Assembly: GCA_002304995.1 (NCBI GenBank)
Contig: DBPV01000069.1
Span: 11,284 to 45,239 of the forward strand
DNA: 33,956 nt
Direction of reading: 5' to 3'
Source of the DNA: Syntrophaceae bacterium UBA1411
Lineage (GTDB): Bacteria; Desulfobacterota; Syntrophia; Syntrophales; Smithellaceae
Within the stretch, counting starts at the first letter, position 1, and every line of letters starts with the position of its first letter. The notes beneath the pieces were generated by a model. The model was not told the origin of the DNA. It saw only the letters and a program-made list of their open reading frames with translations, and searched no databases. Below, piece after piece: positions 6,749 through 15,221 of the stretch. Both the position numbers and the translations under genes were made by a program.

Positions 6749-7954
6749 ATGAAAAAATGGGGAAGAATGGTACTGGCGCTTTGCGCCGCATTGCTGCTCG
6801 CGGCGGGACCGGCGGCGGCCCAGACCAAAACGATCAAGGTCGGTGCGGCGATCAATCTCACCGGCCCGGCGTCCAGCTGGGGCAAATTCCATGAAAAGGG
6901 ACAGCGGGACTATTTCCAGTACGTCAACGATGTCAAAGGCGGCGTGGCGGGCCACAAGATTTCCATGATTACCGTCGATACGGCCTATAAGGTGCCGGAA
7001 GCGCAGGCAGCCGTCCGGAAATTCGTCATGCAGGACAAGGTCGATATGATTGCCACCTGGGGCGCCGGAGAAGGGCTCGCGGCCAAGCCGATCATTCAGG
7101 AATACAAGGTGCCGACCATCAACTACTCCACCAGCTGGGAAATTCTCGAAAAACCGATCGATTACATGTATCTGCCTTTCGGAAGCTACAAGATGGACTG
7201 CTACGCCGTGCTGGAGTATATCAAGGCCATCCATCCGGGCAAGGACGCGCCCAAGGTCGGACTCCTCACCTACAACAACGCCTACGGGCGCTCCATTCAT
7301 GCCCCCAGCAAGGAATATGCGGCCAGACTGGGGCTTGATCTGGTCGCTATTGAAGAATTCCCGCCGCGGACGGTTGATCTCAATACGGAGCTTTTGCGTT
7401 TGCAGAAAGCCGGCGCCGCCTACATCTTCATCCAGATGCTGCCTTCCGCCATCATCACCGCTTTCAAAAGCGCCGACCGCATCAAGTACAATCCGCTGTT
7501 TCTGGGAACCTGGACGTCCACGGATCCCGATTTCTTCAAAATGGGTAAAGGCCTGATCCGCGACCGCCTCGTCATGCAGTTTCCCGGCGGACTGCCTTCA
7601 GACAAAGCCAAGGGAATGGAAATCATGATGGAGCTGTGGAAGCGCTACAAATCCGTCCAGTCCTTTGATGCGGCTTACTGGGAAGGCGTCGTGGTCGGCA
7701 TGATCATGGAAAGAGCCTTCCTGCGCGCCTATGAGAAATCCAAAGCCATCAATCCGGCAACGATCAACGCCGCTCTGGAATCCATGAACAAGGAAGATTT
7801 CGGCGGACTGGTCCCGCCGGTGAGTTACAGCAAAACCAATCACGAAGGATCTTTCACCGCGCGCATGGTCAAGGTGAGGGAAGACGGAACCTATATTCCC
7901 TTGACAAATTTCTATATTCCGGGGAAAGACAGGATCAAACTGGTAAAAAAATAA
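6749..7954 (+). CDS. livK: Liv-type ABC transporter substrate-binding protein
   Basis: The protein has 401 residues from ATG 6749, which follows AGGGGG by about 8 bases; an upstream in-frame ATG (6692) lies inside the attenuator terminator and is not credible. Residues 1-27 are a signal peptide ending in AAAQ, so the mature protein is periplasmic. The rest is a periplasmic-binding-protein type 1 fold of the HAAT/branched-chain amino acid family, opening IKVGAAINLTGPASSWG. Its position behind a Phe attenuator and ahead of CoA ligases suggests an aromatic amino acid or aryl/acyl carboxylate rather than leucine. The ligand cannot be read from sequence. A strong hairpin follows the stop. Confidence 0.9.
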   Translation: MKKWGRMVLALCAALLLAAGPAAAQTKTIKVGAAINLTGPASSWGKFHEKGQRDYFQYVNDVKGGVAGHKISMITVDTAYKVPEAQAAVRKFVMQDKVDMIATWGAGEGLAAKPIIQEYKVPTINYSTSWEILEKPIDYMYLPFGSYKMDCYAVLEYIKAIHPGKDAPKVGLLTYNNAYGRSIHAPSKEYAARLGLDLVAIEEFPPRTVDLNTELLRLQKAGAAYIFIQMLPSAIITAFKSADRIKYNPLFLGTWTSTDPDFFKMGKGLIRDRLVMQFPGGLPSDKAKGMEIMMELWKRYKSVQSFDAAYWEGVVVGMIMERAFLRAYEKSKAINPATINAALESMNKEDFGGLVPPVSYSKTNHEGSFTARMVKVREDGTYIPLTNFYIPGKDRIKLVKK

Positions 7955-7961
7955 GCGACAT

Positions 7962-7991
7962 GCGGGAATGCCGGTTTTCCGGCATTCCCGC
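7962..7991 (+). other. Perfect 13-bp stem-loop between livK and livG
   Basis: GCGGGAATGCCGG (7962-7974), a TTTT loop (7975-7978) and the exact complement (7979-7991). No T tract follows, so it is not a standard terminator. It starts 8 bases after the livK stop. Such intercistronic hairpins often protect the upstream message from 3' exonucleases, which would favour high binding-protein output. That role is inferred. Confidence 0.8.
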
Positions 7992-8031
7992 CGCGACAAG
8001 GGTTTTACGGAAGTTCGCAGCTGAGGTAACC

Positions 8032-8862
8032 ATGAAAGCATTCCGCAGCCGGCCGTCGATCATGAGCAACCGGCCTGACGAAGACAAAAAAGCCGAACTG
8101 GAAATCTGCAACCTGCGCCTGAGTTTCGGCGGAGTGGTGGCGGTCAGGGACGTCGATCTGACCGTGCACACCGGCGAGCTGATGGCGGTGATCGGTCCCA
8201 ACGGGGCCGGGAAAACCAGCCTCCTCAACTGCATCACCGGCTTTTACCGGCCGCAGCAGGGAAAGATTATCTTCAACGGCAGGGACATCACGCACCTCCA
8301 TACCCATCAGCTTGTCGGCGTAGGCGTCGGACGGACGTTTCAGAATATCGAACTGTTTCCCGGCATGACGGTGCTTGCCAACATGACGCTCGCCCGGCAC
8401 ATACATTGCCGTTACAGTTTTTGGCGCTCCTGTCTCTTTTCGCCGAAAGTCCGCGAGGAGGAGATCCGCCATCGTCAGGTCCTCGAGGAAATTATCGATT
8501 TTCTGGAAATGCAGTCGATCCGCAAGCAGACGGTCGGGTCTCTGCCCTACGGGATGATGAAGCGCGTGGAACTGGGCCGCGCGCTGGCCCTGGAGCCCCG
8601 GCTGCTCATTCTGGACGAGCCTTTCGCCGGCATGAATCTCGAGGAAAAGGAAGATATGGTGCGGTTCCTGCTTGAGCTCAACGGCCGCTGGGGGCTGACC
8701 ATGATTCTGGTCGAACATGACATGTCCATTGTCATGAGCATCTCCCGGCGCGTGATGGTGCTGAATTTCGGCGAAAAACTGGGGGAGGGCACTCCCGAGG
8801 AAATCAACGCCGATCCCGAAGTGATCAAGGCATATCTGGGCGACGCCCGGACCATGGACTAA
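8032..8862 (+). CDS. livG: Liv-type ABC transporter ATP-binding protein
   Basis: It energises the importer at the cytoplasmic face. The 276-residue protein has Walker A GPNGAGKT near residues 55-62, the LivG-type signature LPYGMMKRVELGRAL in place of a classic LSGGQ, Walker B LLILDEPFAGMN and the switch His in VEHDM. I chose ATG 8032, which has GAGGT five bases upstream. A longer frame from 7960 would begin inside the intercistronic hairpin. About 14 extra residues precede the ABC core. The stop is 13 bases from the next gene's GTG, consistent with one operon. Confidence 0.92.
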   Translation: MKAFRSRPSIMSNRPDEDKKAELEICNLRLSFGGVVAVRDVDLTVHTGELMAVIGPNGAGKTSLLNCITGFYRPQQGKIIFNGRDITHLHTHQLVGVGVGRTFQNIELFPGMTVLANMTLARHIHCRYSFWRSCLFSPKVREEEIRHRQVLEEIIDFLEMQSIRKQTVGSLPYGMMKRVELGRALALEPRLLILDEPFAGMNLEEKEDMVRFLLELNGRWGLTMILVEHDMSIVMSISRRVMVLNFGEKLGEGTPEEINADPEVIKAYLGDARTMD

Positions 8863-8875
8863 AAGGCGCAAAACA

Positions 8876-10804
8876 GTGAACAAGGGCAATCCTGAGCATA
8901 CAAAAAAGAACGCGGTCACGCTGCCGCAGCTGCTCGCACAAAATGCCGCTAGGTACGGCGACACGAAAACAGCGATCCGCGAAAAGGCTTACGGGATCTG
9001 GCAGAAATACACCTGGAGCGATTATTATACGTATGTCAAAGAAACCGCGGCCGGTTTTGCCGCACTGGATATGAAGCGGGGAGACAATCTGTGCATGGTC
9101 GTCAACAATTCGCCGGAGTGGCTCTTTTCCGAACTGGCCGCCCATGCGCTGGGCGCGACCACATTGAACCTCTTTACGTCGTCGATCGCCGAGGAACTGG
9201 CTTTTTCCATCGGGCGCATCGACTCCCCGGTCGTGGTGGTGCAGGATCAGGAACAGGCGGACAAACTTCTGGAAGTCAAAGACAAGCTGTCGCATGTCCG
9301 CCGGGTGGTTTACATCGATCCCACCGGCATGACGTCCTACGAAAACGACCCCTGGCTGATGAGCTATGCGACACTGCTGGAAACCGGCCGGCAGCGCCTG
9401 GCGGGGGCTCCGGACCTCATTGAAAATGCAATCGCCAAAGGAAGGCCGCAGGATATCGCCGTCATGATCCAGACCTCCGGCACCACCGGTGTGCCGAAAA
9501 TCGCCATGCTGTCTCACCGCAACCTGACCGCCATGGCCTTTCAGTGGCTCGAAGCCGCAGACATCAAACCGGAGCAAAACTGGATATCCATGTCGCCGCC
9601 GGCCTGGATCGTCGATCAGATGTGGGGCATGGGCGTCGCCCTCGCCGGCGCCATGACCATGAATTTTCCGGAAACGCCCGAAACCGTTCTTACGGACTTT
9701 CGCGAAATCGGCCCCTCCATCCTGATCACCGCCTCGCGGTTCTGGGAGGACATGGCTTCGCGCATCCGCGTGAAAATATCCGACGCCGGCTGGATTAAAA
9801 AACAGCTCTTTTATCTGGGAGAACGGGTCGGCCGGTCGGTAGTTGAAAAAAGGCTGCACAAACAGAACATCGCCTGGACCACGCTGGCTCTCTACCGGCT
9901 GCTGAAGTTTTCCGTCTACAACCCGCTCCTGGACCGGATGGGCTGCGCGCATTTTCGCAGCGCCTTCACCGGCGGACATCCGATCAGCCCCGACGTCATC
10001 GGCTTTTTCCGCGCGATCGGCCTCAACCTGAAGCAGTGCTACGGACTCACGGAATCCTGCGGAATTTTCCAGATCCAGCCCGACGACGAAGTCAAGCTCG
10101 AAACGGTCGGGACGCCCCTGCCGCGGACGGAGGTCCGTCTGGCCGAAGATCAGGAAGTGCTGGTGAAATCGGAAGCCAATTTTTCCGGCTACTACAACGA
10201 CTACAAATCCACGGAGGGGGCGTTTGAAAGCGGCTGGCTGAAAACCGGCGACGCAGGGTACATCGACGACGACGGCCACCTGCTCATCATCGGACGCAAG
10301 GAAGACATCATCCGCAACAAGAGCGGCGAGGCTTTTTCGCCCGATTTCATCGAAACCCGCCTGAAGTTCAGCCCCTACATCAAAGAGGCGGTAACGTTCG
10401 GAGAAGCCAGGCCCTATATCGCCGCAATGATCAACATCGACCAGGGCAATGTCGGCAACTGGGCGGAAGAGCGGATGATCCCCTACACAACCTACATGGA
10501 TCTTTCGCAGCAGAAGGCTGTGGAAGACCTGATTCTCGCGGAAGTCCGCCAGGTGAACCAGCAGCTTCCCGACGTCATGAAAATACGGAAATGCGTCCTG
10601 TTGTACAAACTGCTGGACGCGGACGACGACGAATTGACGCGCACCGGCAAAGTGCGCCGGCGTTTCGTGTACGGCCTGTATCTCAAGATCATCGAAGCCA
10701 TGTACAGCGGACTGGCCAGCGTGCAGGTGACGGGTAAAATCCGCTACCGGGACGGCCGCGTCGGCGAAATTGAAACGAGCATCAACATTCTCAGCGTGGA
10801 TTAG
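8876..10804 (+). CDS. AMP-forming acyl-CoA ligase (long-chain/aryl acyl-CoA synthetase family)
   Basis: This 642-residue cytosolic enzyme should activate a carboxylic acid with ATP and CoA through an acyl-adenylate. Visible ANL-family motifs are the P-loop TSGTTGVPK (SGTTG near 201-205), YGLTESCG, the KTGDAGYID hinge-region Asp and GRKEDIIRNKSGE. Near the C-terminus TRTGKVRR could supply the catalytic Lys. It starts with GTG 8876, preceded by AAAAGG overlapping the livG stop. Its place inside the transporter operon, between livG and livH, suggests that the imported substrate is trapped as a CoA thioester. Overall sequence resembles FadD15/long-chain synthetases, but operon context and Phe control keep an aryl acid possible. 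Confidence 0.9.
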   Translation: MNKGNPEHTKKNAVTLPQLLAQNAARYGDTKTAIREKAYGIWQKYTWSDYYTYVKETAAGFAALDMKRGDNLCMVVNNSPEWLFSELAAHALGATTLNLFTSSIAEELAFSIGRIDSPVVVVQDQEQADKLLEVKDKLSHVRRVVYIDPTGMTSYENDPWLMSYATLLETGRQRLAGAPDLIENAIAKGRPQDIAVMIQTSGTTGVPKIAMLSHRNLTAMAFQWLEAADIKPEQNWISMSPPAWIVDQMWGMGVALAGAMTMNFPETPETVLTDFREIGPSILITASRFWEDMASRIRVKISDAGWIKKQLFYLGERVGRSVVEKRLHKQNIAWTTLALYRLLKFSVYNPLLDRMGCAHFRSAFTGGHPISPDVIGFFRAIGLNLKQCYGLTESCGIFQIQPDDEVKLETVGTPLPRTEVRLAEDQEVLVKSEANFSGYYNDYKSTEGAFESGWLKTGDAGYIDDDGHLLIIGRKEDIIRNKSGEAFSPDFIETRLKFSPYIKEAVTFGEARPYIAAMINIDQGNVGNWAEERMIPYTTYMDLSQQKAVEDLILAEVRQVNQQLPDVMKIRKCVLLYKLLDADDDELTRTGKVRRRFVYGLYLKIIEAMYSGLASVQVTGKIRYRDGRVGEIETSINILSVD

Positions 10805-10816
10805 AGGAAACGGATT

Positions 10817-11695
10817 ATGGATTTTTTTCTGCAGCTACTGGTCAATGGCGTCTGCGTCGGACTCCTGTACGGCATCTCCGCCATGGGCTTTGTCATGATC
10901 TTCAAGGCCTCCAGCGTGCTTAACTTCGCCCACGGCGAGCTTCTGGCGCTCGGCGCCTTCATCTTTTTGTCCCTGATCACCTGGGGCAAGATTCCCGTGG
11001 CCGCGGCGTTCATTCTGACGCTCGCCGGATGCTTTCTTCTGGGCTTCATCATCGAGCGCTTTTTCCTGAGGCCGCTCATCGGCGAAAAGCTCATCTTCGT
11101 CATCATGCTGACGGTGGGGCTCGCCGCCATGTTCAAGGGGCTCATCCTGCTCATCTGGGGCGGCAATCTGCATACGTATCCGGAATTTTTACCGCCGTCG
11201 CTGGAGATGCAACTGGGACCGATCTATATCGCACCCGTGTATTCCGCCACGCTGGTGATCAGCATCGTGTTTCTGATCCTGTTCGGCCTTTTTTTCAAAA
11301 AATCGTCGCAGGGCATCTTCATGCGGTCCGTCGCGGACAATCAAAAGGCCGCTTTATCTCTGGGCGTTCACGTCCGCCGCGTTTTTGCCCTGTCCTGGGC
11401 GATTGCCGCAATGGTGGCCTGCATGAGCGGCATCGTTTTGGGCATCATCAACGGCGTGAACGTGCATGACCTGTCCGCCATCGGCCTCAAGGTGTTTCCC
11501 GTCGTCATTCTGGGCGGACTGGACAGCATCGGCGGCGCCATCATCGGCGGCATCATCATCGGCCTTCTGGAAACCTTCACGGGCGGCTATCTTTCGCCGT
11601 CGCTGCGCGATGTAGTCCCCTATATCGTGCTGGTCGTCATATTAATGGTCAAACCCTACGGATTGTTCGGACTGGTGGAAATCGAACGAGTTTAA
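10817..11695 (+). CDS. livH: Liv-type ABC transporter permease
   Basis: A 292-residue inner-membrane permease with eight or so hydrophobic segments, of the LivH family. It opens with the family's N-terminal pattern LLVNGVCVGLLYGISAMGFVMIF and has the NFAHGELLALGAF motif near residues 36-48 and a Gly-rich segment (LGGLDSIGGAIIGGIIIGLLE) near 232-252 that is conserved in the family. ATG 10817 has GAGGAAA upstream, 12 bases after the ligase stop. It should pair with the following livM product to form the channel. Confidence 0.92.
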   Translation: MDFFLQLLVNGVCVGLLYGISAMGFVMIFKASSVLNFAHGELLALGAFIFLSLITWGKIPVAAAFILTLAGCFLLGFIIERFFLRPLIGEKLIFVIMLTVGLAAMFKGLILLIWGGNLHTYPEFLPPSLEMQLGPIYIAPVYSATLVISIVFLILFGLFFKKSSQGIFMRSVADNQKAALSLGVHVRRVFALSWAIAAMVACMSGIVLGIINGVNVHDLSAIGLKVFPVVILGGLDSIGGAIIGGIIIGLLETFTGGYLSPSLRDVVPYIVLVVILMVKPYGLFGLVEIERV

Positions 11696-11708
11696 GGCGG
11701 ACGGCAAT

Positions 11709-12779
11709 ATGAAAAAATTATCCTTTCATCCCTGCGGCAATTACCGGGAAACCTACGCGGAGGAACTCGCGATTTTCGACACCTGGTTCGGACGGATCAG
11801 TCTGATCGTCTTTCTGGTGCTTTTGTTCGGCCTCGCGCCTCTGTTCGCGAGCCCCTATCTGCTTTATGTGTTGAACAACATCGGCATCATGGCCATCGCC
11901 GCCATCGGGCTCAATATCCTCATCGGCTATACCGGCCAGATCTCGCTGGGCCACGGCGCGTTTTTCGGCGTCGGCGCCTATGCGGGAGCGATTCTGGCCA
12001 CGCGCCTCAATCTGCCTTTTTTTGTCTGCATTCCCGCGGCGGGCCTGATTACCGCCATGGTGGGCATGATTTTCGGCATTCCCTCCGGCCGGCTCAAGGG
12101 GCTTTACCTGACGATCGCCACACTGGCCGGCCAGTTCATCATCGAATATGTTCTGATCCAGTGGGAAAGCCTGACCAAGGGCACCATGGGCATCACGCTG
12201 CCCGGCCCCAGCCTTTTCGGCTGGGACATCGCCGGCGACAAGGCCTTTTTCTTTCTGATCTTCATTTGCTTGACGGCCATGACCTGGTTTGCCGTAAACA
12301 TCATGCGCAGCAAATACGGACGGGCCTTCATCGCCATCCGCGACAATGACCGGGCGGCCGAAGGCATGGGGATCCCCATTTTCAGATATAAACTGCTGTC
12401 TTTCGCCATCAGTTCCTTTTACGCCGGTTTCGCGGGCGCCCTGTGGGCCTACTACATGGTCAGCATAACGACGGAACCTTTCAATCTCGGGCTTTCGGTG
12501 GAATTCATCGCCATGGTCATCATCGGCGGCATGGGAAATATGCCCGGCGCAATTTTCGGCGCCACCTTCATCACCGGGCTCAATGAATTGCTGCGCTTTG
12601 CCACGGGTGCTTTGATGAACGTCGGCTGGATCGCCGGCATGGGGCTCAACATGGCGCCGCTTCGCGAATTCGTCTTCGGCCTGGCAATCGTGCTGTTTAT
12701 TCTGATCGAGCCGAAGGGACTTGCGGAACTGTGGCGCATTGTGCGCTCCAGCTTCCGCCTCTGGCCCTTTTCCTATTAG
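11709..12779 (+). CDS. livM: Liv-type ABC transporter permease
   Basis: A 356-residue inner-membrane permease of the LivM family. An N-terminal cytosolic stretch of about 30 residues precedes about nine hydrophobic segments. The family motif GYTGQISLGHGAFFGVGAYAG lies near residues 74-94, and GRAFIAIRDNDRAAEGMGI near 203-221 is the conserved cytoplasmic coupling region. The start is 13 bases after the livH stop. Together with LivH it forms the membrane pore of the importer. Confidence 0.92.
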   Translation: MKKLSFHPCGNYRETYAEELAIFDTWFGRISLIVFLVLLFGLAPLFASPYLLYVLNNIGIMAIAAIGLNILIGYTGQISLGHGAFFGVGAYAGAILATRLNLPFFVCIPAAGLITAMVGMIFGIPSGRLKGLYLTIATLAGQFIIEYVLIQWESLTKGTMGITLPGPSLFGWDIAGDKAFFFLIFICLTAMTWFAVNIMRSKYGRAFIAIRDNDRAAEGMGIPIFRYKLLSFAISSFYAGFAGALWAYYMVSITTEPFNLGLSVEFIAMVIIGGMGNMPGAIFGATFITGLNELLRFATGALMNVGWIAGMGLNMAPLREFVFGLAIVLFILIEPKGLAELWRIVRSSFRLWPFSY

Positions 12780-12809
12780 ACCGCGAACGCATGCAGTGAG
12801 GATGCATTT

Positions 12810-13610
12810 ATGGGAGACATTCTTTTACAGCTCAATAACATTTCCGTCGTCTATTCAAACGTGATCCAGGTTCTCAAGGGAGTGTCGCTTTCGGTGGAAC
12901 GGGGGCATATCGTTTCCCTTCTGGGCAGCAACGGAGCGGGCAAGACCACCACGCTCAAGGCCATTTCCGGACTCCTCAAGCCGGAAAACGGAGAAGTGAC
13001 GGACGGCAATATCATTTACAACAGCGTCAATATTCAAAACCGGGCGCCGGAGGATATTACCCGGCAGGGGATTATTCAGGTGCTGGAAGGCCGCCAGCCG
13101 TTCAAATATCTGACCATCGAGGAAAACCTGCGCGTCGGCACCGCCACCAGACCGGGGAAACCCTACAAAGAGGACCTGGAGATGGTCTATCATTATTTCC
13201 CGGCCCTGGTGAAAAGAAAAAAGGCTCTGGCCGGCTATTGCAGCGGCGGAGAATTGCAGATGCTGGTGATCGGCCGGGCGTTGATGGCGCATCCGCAGCT
13301 GCTGATGCTGGACGAACCTTCGCTGGGGCTGGCTCCGCTGGTGGTCCAGGAAATTTTCCGCATCATTAAAAAGATCAACGAGGAACACGGCACCACCATC
13401 GTGCTTGTCGAGCAAAACGCCAACATGGCGCTCCAGGTCGCGCATTACGGCTACGTCATGGAAAACGGAAAGATCGTCATGGAGGGAACCTCCGCGGAAC
13501 TGTCGGACAATCCGGACGTCAAGGAATTTTATCTCGGCATGGCGGCCTCGGGGATGGCCAAATCCTACAAGGACGTTAAATCCTATCGCAGGCGCAAACG
13601 CTGGCTTTAA
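12810..13610 (+). CDS. livF: Liv-type ABC transporter ATP-binding protein
   Basis: The second ATPase of the importer, 266 residues. Walker A is GSNGAGKTT near residues 39-47, the signature is CSGGELQMLVIGRAL, Walker B is LLMLDEPSLGLAP and the H-loop equivalent is VEQN, as in LivF. A basic C-terminal extension of about 20 residues (ending KSYRRRKRWL) goes beyond the usual LivF end. Its Shine-Dalgarno GAGGA (12798-12802) sits in the loop of a small ATGCA/TGCAT hairpin (12791-12807), which might modestly affect initiation. Confidence 0.93.
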   Translation: MGDILLQLNNISVVYSNVIQVLKGVSLSVERGHIVSLLGSNGAGKTTTLKAISGLLKPENGEVTDGNIIYNSVNIQNRAPEDITRQGIIQVLEGRQPFKYLTIEENLRVGTATRPGKPYKEDLEMVYHYFPALVKRKKALAGYCSGGELQMLVIGRALMAHPQLLMLDEPSLGLAPLVVQEIFRIIKKINEEHGTTIVLVEQNANMALQVAHYGYVMENGKIVMEGTSAELSDNPDVKEFYLGMAASGMAKSYKDVKSYRRRKRWL

Positions 13611-13623
13611 AGGAGGAAAAACG

Positions 13624-14877
13624 ATGAAAAAATATTTCGACGCGCGGGAAAGACTCTCCCTGCAGAGGCGCAGGGAGATGCAGGACCGAGCGCTGTGCGC
13701 CATGGTTAAAAAAGGGTACCGGCAATCCCCCCGCCTGAAGGCTTTTCTCGACGCGCACGCCATCCGTCCTGCAGCCGTCCGATCGCGGGAAGACCTGGAA
13801 AGACTGCCCGTAACATCCCGCGAAATGCTGGTGGAGATGGAAATGCAGCATCCGCCCTATGCGGGCCTGGAAAATCCGTCTGCCGTCATCGACCGGATTT
13901 TTACCTCCCCGGGCCCCGTTTACGAACCGCATCTTTCAGAGACGGATTTTCTCTGGGCGCGGGCGTTTTGCGCCGCCGGCATCGGCCCCGGGGATATCGC
14001 CCTCAACGCCTTTTCCTATCACCTGGTGGCGGCGGGTCTGACCTTCCACAACGGTTTGCGCAAGGTGGGCGCAACGGTCGTGCCTTCCGGCACGTCTTCT
14101 TCGCAGATTCAGGTTCAGCTGATTCGGGATTTAAAGGTGACGGCTTATGTCGGAACGCCGAGCTTTCTCATGTCGATCATCACGCAGTCCCGGGAAATGG
14201 GCTTCAATTTCCGGAAGGACTTCCAGGTGAAAAAAGCCTGCTTTGCCGCGGAACCGCTTCTGCCTGCGCTGCGCCGGACCTTTGAAGAGGAATACGGCAT
14301 CGATACCTATTCCATGTACGGCGCGACGGAAGTGGGCGATGTCGCCTATGAATGCCCGCAAAAGTCCGGCTGGCACATTTGCGAAGAAACCATCGTGGAG
14401 ATCGTCGATCCGTCCACCGGCAAAAACGTGGCGCCGGGCGAACTCGGAGAAGTCGTGGTGACGCGCCTCAACGATATTTTCTTCCTTCTGCGCTTCGGCA
14501 CCGGAGACTTGTCTCGGCTTCTCACAGGGAAATGTGCCTGCGGGCGGACATCCTACCGTTTGGCCGGCATTGCGGGCAGGGTAGGCGATGCGGTCAAGGT
14601 CCGGGGGCTCTTTATCGCGCCCAGCCAGCTGAAAATGCTCGCGGCCGGTTTCGGCGACCTGCCGCTGCAGGCCGTCGTTTGCCGCCAGGGGCACGAAGAT
14701 GTGCTGACGCTGCGTATTCAGAAGAACAATCCTTCCGTGGGATCGAAAGGTTGGGAAGACAACTTCAAAAAGAAGTTCCGGGAAATTTGCACGGTGCGGA
14801 TTGACGAAATCCAGTATGTGGAGGCTGGAACGATTACCGCCGATCAGAAACTGATTCGGGATGACCGTCAGTGGTGA
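13624..14877 (+). CDS. Phenylacetate-CoA ligase (PaaK)-family protein with degenerate P-loop
   Basis: From ATG 13624, seven bases after a perfect AGGAGG, it has 417 residues, the length of PaaK-type ligases. Typical features are YGATEVGD near residue 233, PGELGEVVVTRL, the LRFGTGDLS motif, a CACGRTSYRLAGIAGRVGD segment and a C-terminal domain. Where PaaK enzymes carry an SSGTTG-type ATP-binding loop (near residue 95-100) this protein reads TSPGPVYEP. It may therefore be inactive as an adenylating enzyme, use an altered site, or serve another role. It is the last gene of the Phe-attenuated transporter operon, and its 3' end overlaps the opposing membrane-protein gene by 44 bases. Family is clear; activity is not. 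Confidence 0.82.
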   Translation: MKKYFDARERLSLQRRREMQDRALCAMVKKGYRQSPRLKAFLDAHAIRPAAVRSREDLERLPVTSREMLVEMEMQHPPYAGLENPSAVIDRIFTSPGPVYEPHLSETDFLWARAFCAAGIGPGDIALNAFSYHLVAAGLTFHNGLRKVGATVVPSGTSSSQIQVQLIRDLKVTAYVGTPSFLMSIITQSREMGFNFRKDFQVKKACFAAEPLLPALRRTFEEEYGIDTYSMYGATEVGDVAYECPQKSGWHICEETIVEIVDPSTGKNVAPGELGEVVVTRLNDIFFLLRFGTGDLSRLLTGKCACGRTSYRLAGIAGRVGDAVKVRGLFIAPSQLKMLAAGFGDLPLQAVVCRQGHEDVLTLRIQKNNPSVGSKGWEDNFKKKFREICTVRIDEIQYVEAGTITADQKLIRDDRQW

Positions 14878-15211
14878 AGATTTTTTTCCCCAGGGCATAG
14901 GCGTCAGCAATGGACAAAATCCACAGGAGGACAATCGGCAGCGCAAGAAGCAGAAAAGAAAAATAATCGATGTTTCTCAGGGCATCCAGCGTCACCTGAA
15001 GAATGTTTGCAAACTGTACGGTTCCTTTTTTAAAGGGAGACGCTTTAATGAGGGACAGGCCGACGCTGATCACCATCCAGGCCAGAAACAGGGTTCCGGC
15101 CAGCACCGGCAGAAGAAAGGCCAGGCCGCGGCCGTAGCGCTTCAGATAGAACTGCCCGCAACCCGGAAAAAGCAGAGCATTGAACAGAGCCGCTTTCTTG
15201 GCTTGGTCCAT
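14834..15211 (-). CDS. Small hypothetical membrane protein
   Basis: I do not recognise this 125-residue protein with confidence. It opens with FNALLFPGCGQFYLKRYGRG (residues about 10-29), a pattern seen in small membrane proteins of the TM2/DUF5683/DUF6677 kind. Two clear membrane helices lie at about 30-55 and 83-108, with SIADAYALGKK after the last. ATG 15211 has TAGGAGA upstream. It starts 10 bases after the recJ stop on the same strand, so it is probably co-transcribed with recJ. Its 3' end overlaps the PaaK-like gene tail to tail. Confidence 0.65.
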   Translation of the reverse strand: MDQAKKAALFNALLFPGCGQFYLKRYGRGLAFLLPVLAGTLFLAWMVISVGLSLIKASPFKKGTVQFANILQVTLDALRNIDYFSFLLLALPIVLLWILSIADAYALGKKIFTTDGHPESVSDRR

Positions 15212-15221
15212 CGGACTTCTC

